Counted from the stretch's first letter, positions 17,551 to 27,625 are shown. The stretch is 64,000 nt of DNA from Larkinella knui (GCF_003858645.1 NZ_RQJP01000001.1:682001-746000), one strand, 5' to 3'. The notes: generated by a model from the sequence alone, not told the origin. Program-made: numbers and translations.

Positions 17551-18969
17551 ATGAAATCCATCTTCCTGTTTTGTTTTTGGTCAGCAATGATTCTGCTGCC
17601 AACGGTGCATTGGGCTCAGGTACCGACTAAGCTTCGCGTTTTGGTCTTGACAGACATTGAAAACGAGCCCGATGATGCTCAATCGTTGGTTCGTTTTCTG
17701 ACCTATTCGAATCAGTGGGATGTGGAAGGGCTGGTAGCAACTACATCAGTTCATCAGCAAAAACGCATTGCACCCGAGCGCATCCGGCGGATTGTGGAAG
17801 CGTATGGTAAGGTCCGTAATAATCTACTCCTCCACGAAAAAGGCTATCCCGAAACAACCTACCTGCTGAGCAAAATTAAGTCGGCTATTCCAAAATATGG
17901 AATGAATGCGGTGGGACCGGGAAACGATTCAGAAGGGTCGGAATGCATCATTGCGGTGGTCGATAAGCCCGATCCCCGCCCGGTCTGGATACCGGTCTGG
18001 GGAGGAGCCAACTGCCTGGCGCAAGCTCTCTGGAAAGTACAAAAAAACCGAACGCCTGCCGAAGTTGACAAATTTGTGGCGAAACTGCGGGTGTATACCA
18101 TTTCCGATCAGGACGATTCGGGCCCCTGGCTTCGTCGGACTTTCCCGAAACTATTTTACATTGTAAGCCCCGGTTTTCACGACAAAGGTGGGTACGAGCA
18201 TTCCACTTGGCGAGGAATCAGCGGTGATGTTTTCCCGTATGCACCCGGCTTTGCCGGCCCAGATTCCAATCTGGTCAATAATACCTGGCTGGACGCCAAT
18301 ATTCGCAAAGATCACGGCCCGCTGGGTGCTCAGCACCCACACACCGATTACATTATGGAAGGCGACACCCCTAGCTTCTTAGGCCTGGTTGACAATGGTT
18401 TAAGTGACCCTGAGCATCCCAATTATGGCAGTTGGGGGGGGCGCTATGAACTTTACACACCCCGGACCCGAAAATGGTTTCTGGAACCCGAAGTCCGCCC
18501 CATCTGGACCGATGTCGAGGATCAGGTGCAGGGCATTGACGGCGGCTGGTATGAGAGTAATAAAGCGACTATCTGGCGGTGGCGGCAGGCCTACCAAAAT
18601 GATTTTGCCGCCCGCATCGACTGGACCATCAGGCCCTATAAAGAAGCTAATCACCCGCCATTGGTGAAGTTAGGTCATCCCAACCAACTGTTGGTGAAAA
18701 GTGGGGAGAATGTCACGCTGAGTGGCGAAGGTTCGTCGGATCCCGATGGGAACGAACTGTCGTATGAGTGGATTTATTACCCGGAGGTCGGAACGTATTC
18801 CGGGCCACGCTTACCCGTCATTTCGAAGCAAAAACAAAAGGCTGCTTCACTGACGGCACCGAAGGTTACCCAGCCAGAAACGATGCATTTCATTCTGGCG
18901 GTGACGGATTCGGGTCGCCCCGCGCTCACGCGTTACCAGCGGGTCATTCTAACTGTCGTACCCAAATAA
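17551..18969 (+). CDS. Exported DUF1593 nucleoside-hydrolase-like protein
   Basis: The 472-residue protein starts with a signal peptide (1-22, ending HWAQ) followed by the DUF1593 domain, a relative of nucleoside hydrolases. The motif [15 protein letters not shown] (residues 31-45) matches the metal-binding DxDxxxDD region of that fold. The C-terminal 90 residues (PPLVKLG... [21 protein letters not shown]) form a PKD-like or DUF4886-type beta-sandwich typical of the family. Likely acts in the periplasm on a glycoside or nucleoside; substrate is unknown. It is isolated from the ribose locus at 36-47 kb, which would use related substrates. Confidence 0.85.
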   Translation: MKSIFLFCFWSAMILLPTVHWAQVPTKLRVLVLTDIENEPDDAQSLVRFLTYSNQWDVEGLVATTSVHQQKRIAPERIRRIVEAYGKVRNNLLLHEKGYPETTYLLSKIKSAIPKYGMNAVGPGNDSEGSECIIAVVDKPDPRPVWIPVWGGANCLAQALWKVQKNRTPAEVDKFVAKLRVYTISDQDDSGPWLRRTFPKLFYIVSPGFHDKGGYEHSTWRGISGDVFPYAPGFAGPDSNLVNNTWLDANIRKDHGPLGAQHPHTDYIMEGDTPSFLGLVDNGLSDPEHPNYGSWGGRYELYTPRTRKWFLEPEVRPIWTDVEDQVQGIDGGWYESNKATIWRWRQAYQNDFAARIDWTIRPYKEANHPPLVKLGHPNQLLVKSGENVTLSGEGSSDPDGNELSYEWIYYPEVGTYSGPRLPVISKQKQKAASLTAPKVTQPETMHFILAVTDSGRPALTRYQRVILTVVPK

Positions 18970-19312
18970 GGCATAACGAGAGCGGGTGAGCAAACTAAAT
19001 CAATAAACGAGTTTACACACCTGCTTCTAGATTGATCTGATAGAGGTTAATATTTCAGCTAAAATCGATCATGAGGCAGACTCTCATTTGGTCTGCTCTG
19101 AAACGACAGGCCGGCATTACTTTCCATACCGCGAACATTTTGAAAGACTGCCGTTTTTCGCGAGCCATCCTTTATGATCCGTCCGTACGCGTCTAACGGC
19201 TTCATCGTCTTATTCGCAGATTTGTTTGATTTATTCCCATATTATCATAGTTGAATTTGCCATAATGATAGAGTAAACTTATCATTACGCTTATTAGATA
19301 AACTCAGCTCTT
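18970..19312. other. Intergenic stretch
   Basis: This holds only a short hairpin (GCAGAC at 19076-19081 with GTCTGC at 19091-19096) and an AT-rich end with TATCAT/ATGATA inverted steps at about 19243-19271. It is probably the promoter region of the DNRLRE lipoprotein. No gene was seen. Confidence 0.4.
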
Positions 19313-19975
19313 ATGAAGTACGTTTTCAAAGTAGTCACAGTAGTGCTTACGCTAGGTTTTCAGGCATGTATGCAGGACCACCTTCCCATTACTCACCTGG
19401 TACTTCAACCGGATGCAACCACAGGTAAGGATGCTCTATTTTCCAGCGGGTCACCCACTACAATTTATGGAAATGTACAAGACTTATTTTTCTCGGCTGT
19501 TAACAATACAAAACCCGTTGTTGGTGAAGCTATCAGCCGTTCTGCGGTTCAATTTGATCTAACTAGTATTCCGGAAAATTCTACCATCCAGGAAGCTTAT
19601 TTATACTTATACTTTAATCCAACCTCTCCCTACCTGAGCCTCGGTGGCTTTAACACGGGACACGTAGGCCAAAATGACTTTTTTGTCCAAAAAACCATTA
19701 CACCTTGGGATGAAAGTACCGTCACTTGGGAAACCCAACCCCAGAGTACAACGGTAAATCAGGTTTCAGTTCCAGCCGCCACATCGCCCACTCAGAATTA
19801 TGTTATCGATGTTACTAAGTTGGTACAGGACATGGTAAACAATAAAGCTGCCAACTATGGCTTTTTCATGAGACATCAAGTTGAGACACCCGAAAAAGTG
19901 ACCTTTATCGCATCGAGTGATCATCCAAATGCAGCCTTGCGCCCGAAGCTTGAAATAAATTATGTGGTCAAGTAA
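19313..19975 (+). CDS. DNRLRE-domain (CBM96-like) lipoprotein
   Basis: The 220-residue protein begins with a lipoprotein signal whose lipobox is LGFQAC (Cys 19). It continues with a single DNRLRE domain: DATTGKDALFSSGSP, RSAVQFDLTSIPENSTIQEAYLYLYF, then ITPWDESTVTWETQP, and a C-terminal ASSDHPNAALRPKLEINY. DNRLRE modules are beta-sandwiches found on cell-wall and polysaccharide-binding proteins. It is likely a surface or periplasmic carbohydrate-binding lipoprotein. No catalytic domain or neighbour defines its role. Confidence 0.85.
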   Translation: MKYVFKVVTVVLTLGFQACMQDHLPITHLVLQPDATTGKDALFSSGSPTTIYGNVQDLFFSAVNNTKPVVGEAISRSAVQFDLTSIPENSTIQEAYLYLYFNPTSPYLSLGGFNTGHVGQNDFFVQKTITPWDESTVTWETQPQSTTVNQVSVPAATSPTQNYVIDVTKLVQDMVNNKAANYGFFMRHQVETPEKVTFIASSDHPNAALRPKLEINYVVK

Positions 19976-20217
19976 GTGATGTCTTTCCAATACCGACCGA
20001 TCCAAATCCGTTACATTAGCTTAGTGTCCATATAATGTGGAGTTTGTAAACGGACGAATTATGAGGAGGTGTTTGCTCAGACATAGTAAGTTAAGTTTAA
20101 TCAAAAAATAATGAGTCATATTCAAGGTCACGCCGATCAGCCGGGGTCGACGCGATGGCGAAAAACCTTAGAGTGATTTTTCGTCAATTTACTAAAAGAA
20201 CCCCTTGCAGTTTTTAA

Positions 20218-21063
20218 TTATTTCGATCGATTATTGAGCCAATCTAAAATGTCATTCATGACAATTTCTTTGTCTAAATCGTTAAGTAAATCGTGATAGT
20301 GTCCTTCGTAAAATTTAATGGTTTTGTCTTCGGAAGATGCATTGTCATAAAAATATTGACTTCCACTCGGTTTGGTCGCTTTATCCTGTGTGCCGTGTAC
20401 TATTAGTAGGGGAAGTTTAATCGTTGGCATTTCGGCTTTTAACCGTTCGTCGGCAAGAGCTAATTGTTCAACGGTTTTTGTCGGTTGTACTTCATGAGCG
20501 ATGAGCGGATCGTTGTTCATGAAATCAACGACTGACTGATTTCGTGAAAAATCTTCATTCTTCAATTTCAACACGTGAGCGTGCGGAAAAATGTGACTAA
20601 GCCCTTTCAAAACAGCCACCGCAAAGTCGGGTGCCGGAACCTGAAAAGCAAAGCTTTCGCAAATAAAGCCGTTTAGTTTTTGCTGATAACTTAATGTGTA
20701 GATGGCTGACAATACCCCACCGGCACTATGTCCTAACAAAAACGTTGGCAAAGTAGGATAAGCAGTTTGTGCTATATCCACTAATTTGTCAAGGTCGGCA
20801 ACAAACGCATCGTAGTCAGCAATATAATAACGTTCTCCATCGGAATTGCCTCTGCCCGGAAAGTCTATTGCGTAAACTTCAAAATTTTGTGCAGTTAATT
20901 GCTGTGCTGTCCATTGGAAATAGCCACTGTGCGAATTGAACCCGTGAGCAATGACAACTATAGCTTTAGGAGTGCTACTTGATTTCCAATTCCTATAGAA
21001 AACGTTTAGTCCATTGTCTTCGGCAATGAAATTTGCTGTTTGAGGTTGATCGTTCACATGCAT
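20218..21063 (-). CDS. Alpha/beta hydrolase, monoacylglycerol-lipase-like
   Basis: The 281-residue serine hydrolase shows AHGFNSHSGYF (oxyanion region, 39-49), FPGRGNSDG, the nucleophile elbow GHSAGG (Ser 113), VHGTQDKATKP with the catalytic Asp, and EGHYHDLLND with the catalytic His. It belongs to the Hydrolase_4 family (monoacylglycerol lipase, lysophospholipase). No signal peptide, so likely cytoplasmic. Base composition is clearly more AT-rich than the surrounding genes (many TTT, AAA, ATT codons), which suggests acquisition from a lower-GC relative. Confidence 0.88.
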   Translation of the reverse strand: MHVNDQPQTANFIAEDNGLNVFYRNWKSSSTPKAIVVIAHGFNSHSGYFQWTAQQLTAQNFEVYAIDFPGRGNSDGERYYIADYDAFVADLDKLVDIAQTAYPTLPTFLLGHSAGGVLSAIYTLSYQQKLNGFICESFAFQVPAPDFAVAVLKGLSHIFPHAHVLKLKNEDFSRNQSVVDFMNNDPLIAHEVQPTKTVEQLALADERLKAEMPTIKLPLLIVHGTQDKATKPSGSQYFYDNASSEDKTIKFYEGHYHDLLNDLDKEIVMNDILDWLNNRSK

Positions 21064-21862
21064 AAAGGGTTAGTTAGTTTTGCAATATAAAATTGATGTA
21101 TTGGTGTTAAAAAACAATTGTAAGCTTGTTATACTTAGTTACTTGCCGTTTTATTTTTTGTTAAGGCCTTATCTTGACTTTAGCTTTTTAGAAGAAGCCC
21201 GCTGAGGTTGTGTAAATCATTTGGCAGGGTATTTTTATTGGTTTAATCAATCTTCGCTAATCACGACTTTGAGTGAGATCTGATAGAGTTCATAAAACGT
21301 GGGATTAATAATTGTGAATCGGAGGGTATTTAGACACGTTTGGTACAAATAGGGCTTGGTACATTATGCTTAAGTAAATTTTCATTCATCTGACGGTAGC
21401 TTCCAACTTTTGATCCTAAATCGGAGTCTCTATTTCATTCTTTTAGAAGCCATTTATCCACTTTGCAATTCCTGCAACCGTATTGTTTCTGTTAGGTGCA
21501 GGTAAATAGATATTCACGATACGTTCATCACTTTTAAATAGTAAGCTCAGCTTTCAGACGTAAGGTAGTGACTTATTTCGGCTACTTATTAACCTGGTTC
21601 CTCCGCCAATTCTTTGTGCGTGGTCAGGTCACAGCGATAGATATACCTTTGTGATGTTCAATTAAGGCAGTCCGTAAAAGCGGCATTTACGTTTCGTTAA
21701 CCTTATTTTACGTTTCGTTAACCTTCTTTTACCGACCCCTGGCAAACGCGGGGATACTAACTTTTAGCTTTGATGAAATATTTAAAAACAAAAAAGGAAA
21801 TAAAAGAACTGGGTTCGTAAATAGTACTCCAATTTTGCTACGCCATTCCGACCAAACCATCC
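21064..21862. other. 800-base intergenic region with a tandem direct repeat
   Basis: This separates the divergent AT-rich hydrolase and the beta-lactamase-like gene. It is AT-rich with no convincing gene. The main structure is the direct repeat at 21686-21725 (listed separately), which lies about 140-175 bases upstream of the beta-lactamase-like start. Confidence 0.5.
21686..21725 (+). repeat. Two direct repeats with 21-bp period
   Basis: TTTACGTTTCGTTAACCTT occurs at 21686-21704 and again at 21707-21725. The 21-base period puts both copies on the same face of the helix, the geometry of paired response-regulator sites such as LytTR boxes. It could control the downstream serine hydrolase gene; no regulator is adjacent. 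Confidence 0.65.
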
Positions 21863-23605
21863 ATGAAAAACCAACGCATCTTTCTGCTTCTTTCCTTTCT
21901 ATTCGTTGTATTTCACGCCCACGCGGATGGTCTGGACGATTTTATCCGGAACCAAATGCAGAAGCGGGCTATTCCCGGTTTGTCTCTGGCGATCATTCAG
22001 GACGGAAAAATCCTGAAGGCTCAGTCCTATGGATTTATCGATAAGGATGGAAAGGTGCCTGTCACGACGAATACCCTGTTTCAGGCAGGCTCGGTGAGTA
22101 AATCGGTTGCGGCTATGGGCGCTCTGTATCTTGTTGAACATCAAAAACTTTCTCTGGATGAGAATGTGAACGTAAAACTTAAAAGTTGGAAAGTTCCTGA
22201 GAATGAATTTACAACTGACAAAAAGGTTACCCTGCGCGGGATACTCAGTCATACGACCGGTCTTACCGTGCACGGATTCCCGGGATACACGGTGGGCGCG
22301 AAGATCCCTTCGGTCGTTCAGATTCTGGATGGGACAGCACCCGCCAATACACCACCGGTTCGCGTAGACTTTGTTCCAGGCTCCCGTTGGCGGTATTCAG
22401 GTGGCGGTTATACCGTCATGCAACAACTGATGGAGGATGTAACTGGCGCTGTTTTTCCGGAATTCTTGAAAAATAAGGTGCTTTCGCCACTGGGTATGAA
22501 ACACAGTACCTACCAACAGCCTTTACCTCCGGAACTGGTAAAATTGACGGCAACCGGTCACTACAACCATCGAAGGTTAGTGGCAGGTCGCTGGCACATT
22601 TATCCTGAGATGGCAGCAGCGGGATTGTGGACTACGCCGTCTGATCTGGCTCGATTCGCGATTAGTATCCAGAATGCTTATGCTGGAAAATCAGGAAGTG
22701 TATTGTCCCAGGCCATGACCCGCCAAATGTTGACCGATCAGAAAAACAGGGATGGACTTGGGGTTTTTTTGCAGGGTGACAGCACGACGCTCCGCTTCGG
22801 GCACAATGGGCGCGACGAGGGTTTCGACGCATTACTGACCGCTAGCGTGCACAAGGGACAAGGCGTTGTGATCATGATCAATGCGAATGATAACTCGCAT
22901 ATGATGGGCAGAATTGTTGATTTTATCGCTGACTATTACCACTGGGATGGATTTCCCGTAAAGAGGGCTAAACCGGCCGCGGTGACTGTGGATTCCAAAA
23001 CGTTAACGGCTTTCGAAGGTCGCTATGAATTATTTAATAATCGAATCGTCACTTTTGAAGCGGAGAATCAGCGACTTTTTACCCTGGAAGATGGCTTTGT
23101 GGATGAAGAATTTGTGCCCGTCGCTCCTAATAAGTTTACATCGACTGACCGCAATGTTTCTGTGATCTTCATTACCGACGCCAATGGAAATGCGACTGGC
23201 TTCACGCTTAAAGACGATGATCAGGGCTATCAGCGAACAGTACCGCGTATTGGGCCGCTTGCCAATGCTCATCAAACCAAGGCCGATCCTGATCCGTCAC
23301 GCACACCCAAAATCATGGCGGCTTTGCAGGCTATGGTAAAAGGTGGTAAACTATTGGAAGAAGCATCAGGCATCACGTTGGGAGCCAAACGCGATTTTGC
23401 AGGAGGAATGCCAGAGCCGGAAACGTTGAAATCATTAACTTTTATTCATTCCGAAAACGTCGCAGGCCGGGGAATTCAACGCCATGAAAGCGACGTAAGC
23501 GAAATAGTAACTTACCAATTGAAGTCCAATCAGCCGGATACCTATATACTCGTCCATCTGACTTCCGACGGCTTGGTTACGGATTGCGATCTCGTTGAAA
23601 AATAA
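21863..23605 (+). CDS. Serine beta-lactamase-like hydrolase (class C/esterase type)
   Basis: The 580-residue exported protein has a signal peptide (1-21) and a class C beta-lactamase/DD-peptidase fold. The catalytic SxxK is SVSK (Ser 77, Lys 80), the YxN-type motif is RYSGGGY (about 176-182, Tyr-Ser-Gly instead of Tyr-x-Asn), and the KTG-equivalent is FGHNGRDEGF (about 311). A C-terminal 200-residue beta-rich extension follows, as in many esterase-type members. True antibiotic hydrolysis is not implied; esterase or D-amino-acid peptidase activity is as likely. It is a single gene with the repeat at 21686 upstream. Confidence 0.85.
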   Translation: MKNQRIFLLLSFLFVVFHAHADGLDDFIRNQMQKRAIPGLSLAIIQDGKILKAQSYGFIDKDGKVPVTTNTLFQAGSVSKSVAAMGALYLVEHQKLSLDENVNVKLKSWKVPENEFTTDKKVTLRGILSHTTGLTVHGFPGYTVGAKIPSVVQILDGTAPANTPPVRVDFVPGSRWRYSGGGYTVMQQLMEDVTGAVFPEFLKNKVLSPLGMKHSTYQQPLPPELVKLTATGHYNHRRLVAGRWHIYPEMAAAGLWTTPSDLARFAISIQNAYAGKSGSVLSQAMTRQMLTDQKNRDGLGVFLQGDSTTLRFGHNGRDEGFDALLTASVHKGQGVVIMINANDNSHMMGRIVDFIADYYHWDGFPVKRAKPAAVTVDSKTLTAFEGRYELFNNRIVTFEAENQRLFTLEDGFVDEEFVPVAPNKFTSTDRNVSVIFITDANGNATGFTLKDDDQGYQRTVPRIGPLANAHQTKADPDPSRTPKIMAALQAMVKGGKLLEEASGITLGAKRDFAGGMPEPETLKSLTFIHSENVAGRGIQRHESDVSEIVTYQLKSNQPDTYILVHLTSDGLVTDCDLVEK

Positions 23606-23753
23606 TAGCTATTTGAAGCGAATTAGGCAAGTGCTTCGTGCCGGTAATAATTTCCCCTTCGTCAGCGCTCAGCTAAAATTCGCCCCGTATCTGCGTCACA
23701 GGTAAACTTCTACCAAATGCATTGGCAGACACCGTAAGACGTAACGAGCGAAT

Positions 23754-23797
23754 GTAATCGGGCATGGCTGGTGCAGATCGTTCCGAAGCCCGATTAC
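23754..23797. repeat. 10-bp inverted repeat between convergent genes
   Basis: GTAATCGGGC at 23754-23763 and GCCCGATTAC at 23788-23797 are exact reverse complements with 24 bases between. They lie just past the 3' end of the minus-strand CsgG-like gene and 150 bases past the beta-lactamase-like gene, so a terminator or stabilising hairpin is likely. Confidence 0.5.
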
Positions 23798-23807
23798 CTG
23801 CGAAGGA

Positions 23808-24368
23808 TCAAAGCACCTCTGCCGTGAGTTGGGTCGTGAGCTTTTGAATCAGCGGTTTCAGCACTTTCGTCTTCATTTCAGCATCACCGCCGGCGGTCAT
23901 GGCGCTGGTGCTCTGCTGCGATGTCTCTCCACTGTGTTTAACCTTTCCGGTAGTGACCTCAACGAGCCGGGTTTTGAGCGTGGCAGAACCCTTCGGGTTG
24001 TATTCCTCGACCGTGCCGGTCAGGACGTAACGGACCCCGAGCTGCTTGCCGACCCGTACCGCAGCGGCCGTTGAAGGCCCGTTCACCGCTATCAGATCGG
24101 CTTTGGAGGCATCCCTGGTGTGCCTTACATCCACGACGTCAAACCGGTCGCTTTCAAAAAGGGCGAACGCGATGCTGGCCTGAAGCTGCCGTTTGGCTTC
24201 GGCCGTCATGCCCGGTACGCTGGGACCAGGCGTGAATTCGACCACTGCCAGCCGGGGCTTTTCTGTACTTCCCGCCGACTCTTTCGGGGGAGCCTGAGCG
24301 AGAATCACACCCGCCCAGGCGAGTCCCAACATACCGGCTACAAATACTTTTTTGATCATTTTTTCCAT
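23808..24368 (-). CDS. CsgG/LpoB-like exported protein
   Basis: The 186-residue protein (183 from the second ATG) has a signal peptide ending LAQA at about 25 and a single domain: RLAVVEFTPGPSVPG, ASIAFALFESDRFDVVD, VRVGKQLGVRYVLTGTVEEY, RLVEVTTGKVKHSGE. That order of strands and helices is the CsgG/FlgO/LpoB-type fold, used in curli-export channels and in periplasmic activators of cell-wall synthesis. No lipobox Cys is present, so outer-membrane anchoring is not evident. It is last in a minus-strand row of envelope proteins. Confidence 0.75.
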   Translation of the reverse strand: MEKMIKKVFVAGMLGLAWAGVILAQAPPKESAGSTEKPRLAVVEFTPGPSVPGMTAEAKRQLQASIAFALFESDRFDVVDVRHTRDASKADLIAVNGPSTAAAVRVGKQLGVRYVLTGTVEEYNPKGSATLKTRLVEVTTGKVKHSGETSQQSTSAMTAGGDAEMKTKVLKPLIQKLTTQLTAEVL

Positions 24369-24432
24369 TTTGTAAATTGTGCGTGATTATCATGTTAAAG
24401 CGTTTACCTTGTTTGGTATTCCCGGACACGGA

Positions 24433-26193
24433 TTACTTCTTCAGCACTTTGGTGGTCAATACCCGGTTTCCGTCGTTGACCTGCACCAGATAGAGCCCGG
24501 CCGGAACCGGCACTCCGGTTTGGTCCGTTCCGTTCCAGTATACCCCGGTTTGGCCCAATACGGCGTTGTTCGTGGGTAATGTAGTAATGGGTACACCCGC
24601 CGTGGTGAGGATGCGCACCGATACGGGACCTCCCTCCGCAAACGGGAAGTTGATTTCGGTTTGGTCCCGGAACGGATTGGGGTAAGCACGTACCTGGTGC
24701 TCTTCCGCCGACCCTCGGTCGAACGATGGAGAAGACCCGTCCTCCAGCCAGTGCGGTGGGATAGTCGGTCCGGCGGCCTTGCGAGCCGACGAAAAAGGCA
24801 GCCCCATCCTGACAGTGCCCACGGGTGCCCGCAGCGTCATGGGCCGGGTGAAGGTGGTTGGGCCGTAGTAATCGCCCCGGGCGAAATACACCTGCGCCCC
24901 GGCGGGGGCATCGTTGGCCGCTTTATTCGCAGTGCGGAACGGTTTGTGAATCTCGCCGGTACCGGGGTCAGACAGCCCATCCGGATCGACGTAGACCGAG
25001 TTGGATGCGAAAAAGTCGTTCAGTTCATTTCGAAAGCTGTCGTCCCGAAAGCCCCGGCCGCTCCCCAGGTTGAGATCGTTCCCGTTATTATGTACGCCGA
25101 TGGCCACGTTCGTTCCCGCAAAGGTGATGGGGGCACCGTAGTCGCTACCGCCCCAATACGGCATATTATACAGCACAAACCGGTCGCGATCGCCTTGCCC
25201 AGTGGTCAGATAGCTGTTCTGGGGCAGCAGGTGTGTTTGCGATACATGCAAGGTCCGGTATGTGTTATTGCCTTGCAGGAGGTCGTTGTTATCATTGCCG
25301 TAGTGAAACAGGTCGACCGGCACGTCGCCCATCGCGTCGATGGTGTAATTGCTCGGGTTGGTGGCGATGCGGAAGTATTCCTGCTGGCGTTCGCCGGGCC
25401 GTAGACCGGTGCCGTTGGGCAAGGGTTCAAAAATTAACCAACCGGTATAGAACAGGTAACTTGTAGGCACATTTTTAAAATACAAGTCCAAGGATTGGCA
25501 TGGGTTCTTCATTTGCACCGGGTATTGGTCCAGGGGAGAAGGATGCCTGACCGTGGTGCCGATCGAGGGCGGTACATTAAACTCGATGACGTCAAACCCT
25601 TCGATGTACCTGAGTTGCTGTGACCAAGTCGCCACAATGGCCCCGTTGGGGGCAATCCAGCCCGTGCCGTCCGACTCGCTTCCATTGGTGAACCGACCGA
25701 CTGCTTTGGCATGCGGGTAGGTTACAGACGAAGCAGCGGACGTTGTTACCGTCGATTGCTTCGTTGCCTGCTGTGAAAACGCAGCCTGACGGGCGTTTTT
25801 AGTCTGGTTAAACGGTACGCTGCTAACTTTTAGGCCACTAACCGTAACCGTGTTTCTGTCGCCTGTAGCAGCAAAGAGCGATACATTGACCGATTGGCCG
25901 TTGAAATAGGCCGAGCTATAGCGCCAGTTTTCAAGGTCCTGCTTTCTGAGTTCCTGGCGGGAGCCGTCGGCACCTTCCAGCACCAGATAGCTGCCTTCGC
26001 CTAATTGCGTACCCGCGAAATATAGCCGAAGAAAAGTCGTGTTGGGCTGCGTCACCTGCGTCAGGAGCCGAAGCTGAGCGTGGTCTACGGTATCAGTCTG
26101 GTACCGGACCGAATGGGGTACCATTTTCTGGGCCACCACCGGCACGCTGAACAGACCGAACAGCCCGAAGAGCAAGAGATTGATTACTTTCAT
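24433..26193 (-). CDS. T9SS-secreted trypsin-fold protein lacking the catalytic residues
   Basis: From ATG 26193 the 586-residue protein has a signal peptide (1-22), a trypsin-like domain (about 150-385), a short repeat-like segment resembling the start of a parallel beta-helix (VYVDPDGLSDPGTGEIHKPF), and a C-terminal T9SS type A sorting domain (YPNPFRDQTEINF ... GLYLVQVNDGNRVLTTKVLKK). In the protease domain the usual TA-x-H is replaced by IVATWSQQ and the DSG-x-P motif reads SDYGAP (Ser replaced by Tyr), so proteolysis is very unlikely. Likely a secreted or surface-attached binding protein. It lies 23 bases downstream of the tail-fibre-like gene. Confidence 0.8.
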   Translation of the reverse strand: MKVINLLLFGLFGLFSVPVVAQKMVPHSVRYQTDTVDHAQLRLLTQVTQPNTTFLRLYFAGTQLGEGSYLVLEGADGSRQELRKQDLENWRYSSAYFNGQSVNVSLFAATGDRNTVTVSGLKVSSVPFNQTKNARQAAFSQQATKQSTVTTSAASSVTYPHAKAVGRFTNGSESDGTGWIAPNGAIVATWSQQLRYIEGFDVIEFNVPPSIGTTVRHPSPLDQYPVQMKNPCQSLDLYFKNVPTSYLFYTGWLIFEPLPNGTGLRPGERQQEYFRIATNPSNYTIDAMGDVPVDLFHYGNDNNDLLQGNNTYRTLHVSQTHLLPQNSYLTTGQGDRDRFVLYNMPYWGGSDYGAPITFAGTNVAIGVHNNGNDLNLGSGRGFRDDSFRNELNDFFASNSVYVDPDGLSDPGTGEIHKPFRTANKAANDAPAGAQVYFARGDYYGPTTFTRPMTLRAPVGTVRMGLPFSSARKAAGPTIPPHWLEDGSSPSFDRGSAEEHQVRAYPNPFRDQTEINFPFAEGGPVSVRILTTAGVPITTLPTNNAVLGQTGVYWNGTDQTGVPVPAGLYLVQVNDGNRVLTTKVLKK

Positions 26194-26216
26194 GTTTTCT
26201 ACAGTTTTTGGGTATT

Positions 26217-27512
26217 TTACTGAAGACTCACCAGGACCAGCACCAAACCCGTACCCGTTTCCAGCGACGTCATGGCTTTGCCGAGAATGGCTCCCTGCGC
26301 CTTCCCGGTGTCGGTCGCTTTCATAGCGTGGCCGGTCGTGAGCGAAGTGGTGAGCAGATCGCCCGGCCGAATGGCCCCGTACTGCGCATCGACCCGGCAA
26401 TAAACGCGTCCCGTCAGGGCGACTGGATGTTGCCCGCTGGCAAGGGTACCGGCCTGCCCCATCAGCATCCCCGGCTGCACGTCGCCCGCTCCGCTCACAA
26501 TACCGGCCACGGTTTTGTCATAGGCTTGCCGGGCCACTCGCAATTGCCCCGGTTTGTTGGGGTCGATGCTGACGACCGTACCCGGCAGTAATGCCTCGTC
26601 CGCATCGATGTCAAACTGTTCGGCAAAGTCGGCTCCTCCGGTTATTTCCAGCACTTTAGTCGAGGTCGTGCCGTTAACCTGTAACGTTTTGGAGGGCGTT
26701 GTGAGGCCAATGCCGACGTTTCCGGCGGGCGTAATCACCATCGCTGCATCGTCGGAACTGGCGGTTTTGGAAAAAACCAGTTTACCCGCTCCGGCTCCCC
26801 AACTGCTGTTGGCCACCCCGACGCGCCAGGCCGCTCCGCCCGCACCGGTATTGATGAGCTTGAGCTGCATGTCACCTTCGGAGGCCACGCTGAACCGGGC
26901 TTCGTTGTCGGTCGTACCGACTTTTACCTTGCCCCCGCCGTTGGCGAGGTGAACGTTCTGTTCCGAATCGTTATTGATGTACAGCGGGTCGCTGCTTTCG
27001 ATCTGGTTGCCGTCGAGGGCCAGCATGTGGGTGTTGTCACCCACCTTGGTGTGCAGGCGCAGGGCACCGTCGACCACCGAATTGCCCGATTTGGTGATGT
27101 TTTTTCCGTAGATGGTGAACTCGACCGGGTTGTCGGTGTTGATGCCCAGCCGGGCCATGTCGGGCGACAGGCCAAACAGCAGGTCACTGTTGTGCCGGAT
27201 GCGAAAGTGGTTTTCGTTATTGATGGACCAGGTGTTGGTCGTGCTGTTGTTAGCGGTTCTGCGTAGTTCGATGCCGGCCGTCTGGCTGGAGAGTGAAGCC
27301 CCGCCCAGAGAGCTGACCCGTAGATAGGTGTCTGATGTACTGTGGATATCTACGTTCCGGTTCGGGTTTGACATACCGATTCCAACTTTGATCGGCGGGT
27401 TGACGTAAACGTTGCCGTTTTGCGTCGACCATTGGGCCAGCACTTGATTGGAGGTGAACAGAAAGCCTGCAAGGCAAAGCTTTAGAAAGAGGTGTGAAGA
27501 ATACGTACGCAT
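26217..27512 (-). CDS. Exported tail-fibre-like surface protein
   Basis: The 431-residue protein has a signal peptide (1-26, ending NQVLAQ) and repeated phrases typical of trimeric phage-tail-fibre and adhesin proteins (VGIGMSNPNRNVDIHS, ARLGINTDNPVEFTIYG, NVGIGLTTPSKTLQVNG). The C-terminal 130 residues start GGADFAEQFDIDADEALLPGTVV and resemble the peptidase_G2/auto-processing chaperone-type end domain often attached to such fibres; this assignment is tentative. It likely forms a trimer at the cell surface. It is 24 bases from the T9SS protein gene, so both are probably co-transcribed. Confidence 0.7.
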   Translation of the reverse strand: MRTYSSHLFLKLCLAGFLFTSNQVLAQWSTQNGNVYVNPPIKVGIGMSNPNRNVDIHSTSDTYLRVSSLGGASLSSQTAGIELRRTANNSTTNTWSINNENHFRIRHNSDLLFGLSPDMARLGINTDNPVEFTIYGKNITKSGNSVVDGALRLHTKVGDNTHMLALDGNQIESSDPLYINNDSEQNVHLANGGGKVKVGTTDNEARFSVASEGDMQLKLINTGAGGAAWRVGVANSSWGAGAGKLVFSKTASSDDAAMVITPAGNVGIGLTTPSKTLQVNGTTSTKVLEITGGADFAEQFDIDADEALLPGTVVSIDPNKPGQLRVARQAYDKTVAGIVSGAGDVQPGMLMGQAGTLASGQHPVALTGRVYCRVDAQYGAIRPGDLLTTSLTTGHAMKATDTGKAQGAILGKAMTSLETGTGLVLVLVSLQ

Positions 27513-27625
27513 GATTTTGACAAATGATTGGTTAAGATGAACTAACTACTGGAAGACACAGCTTCCCCAACCCGAAGCGGACGTCTGCTCCGGGTCTTTA
27601 CATTCGGAAAAGTGGTTAGACGGAA

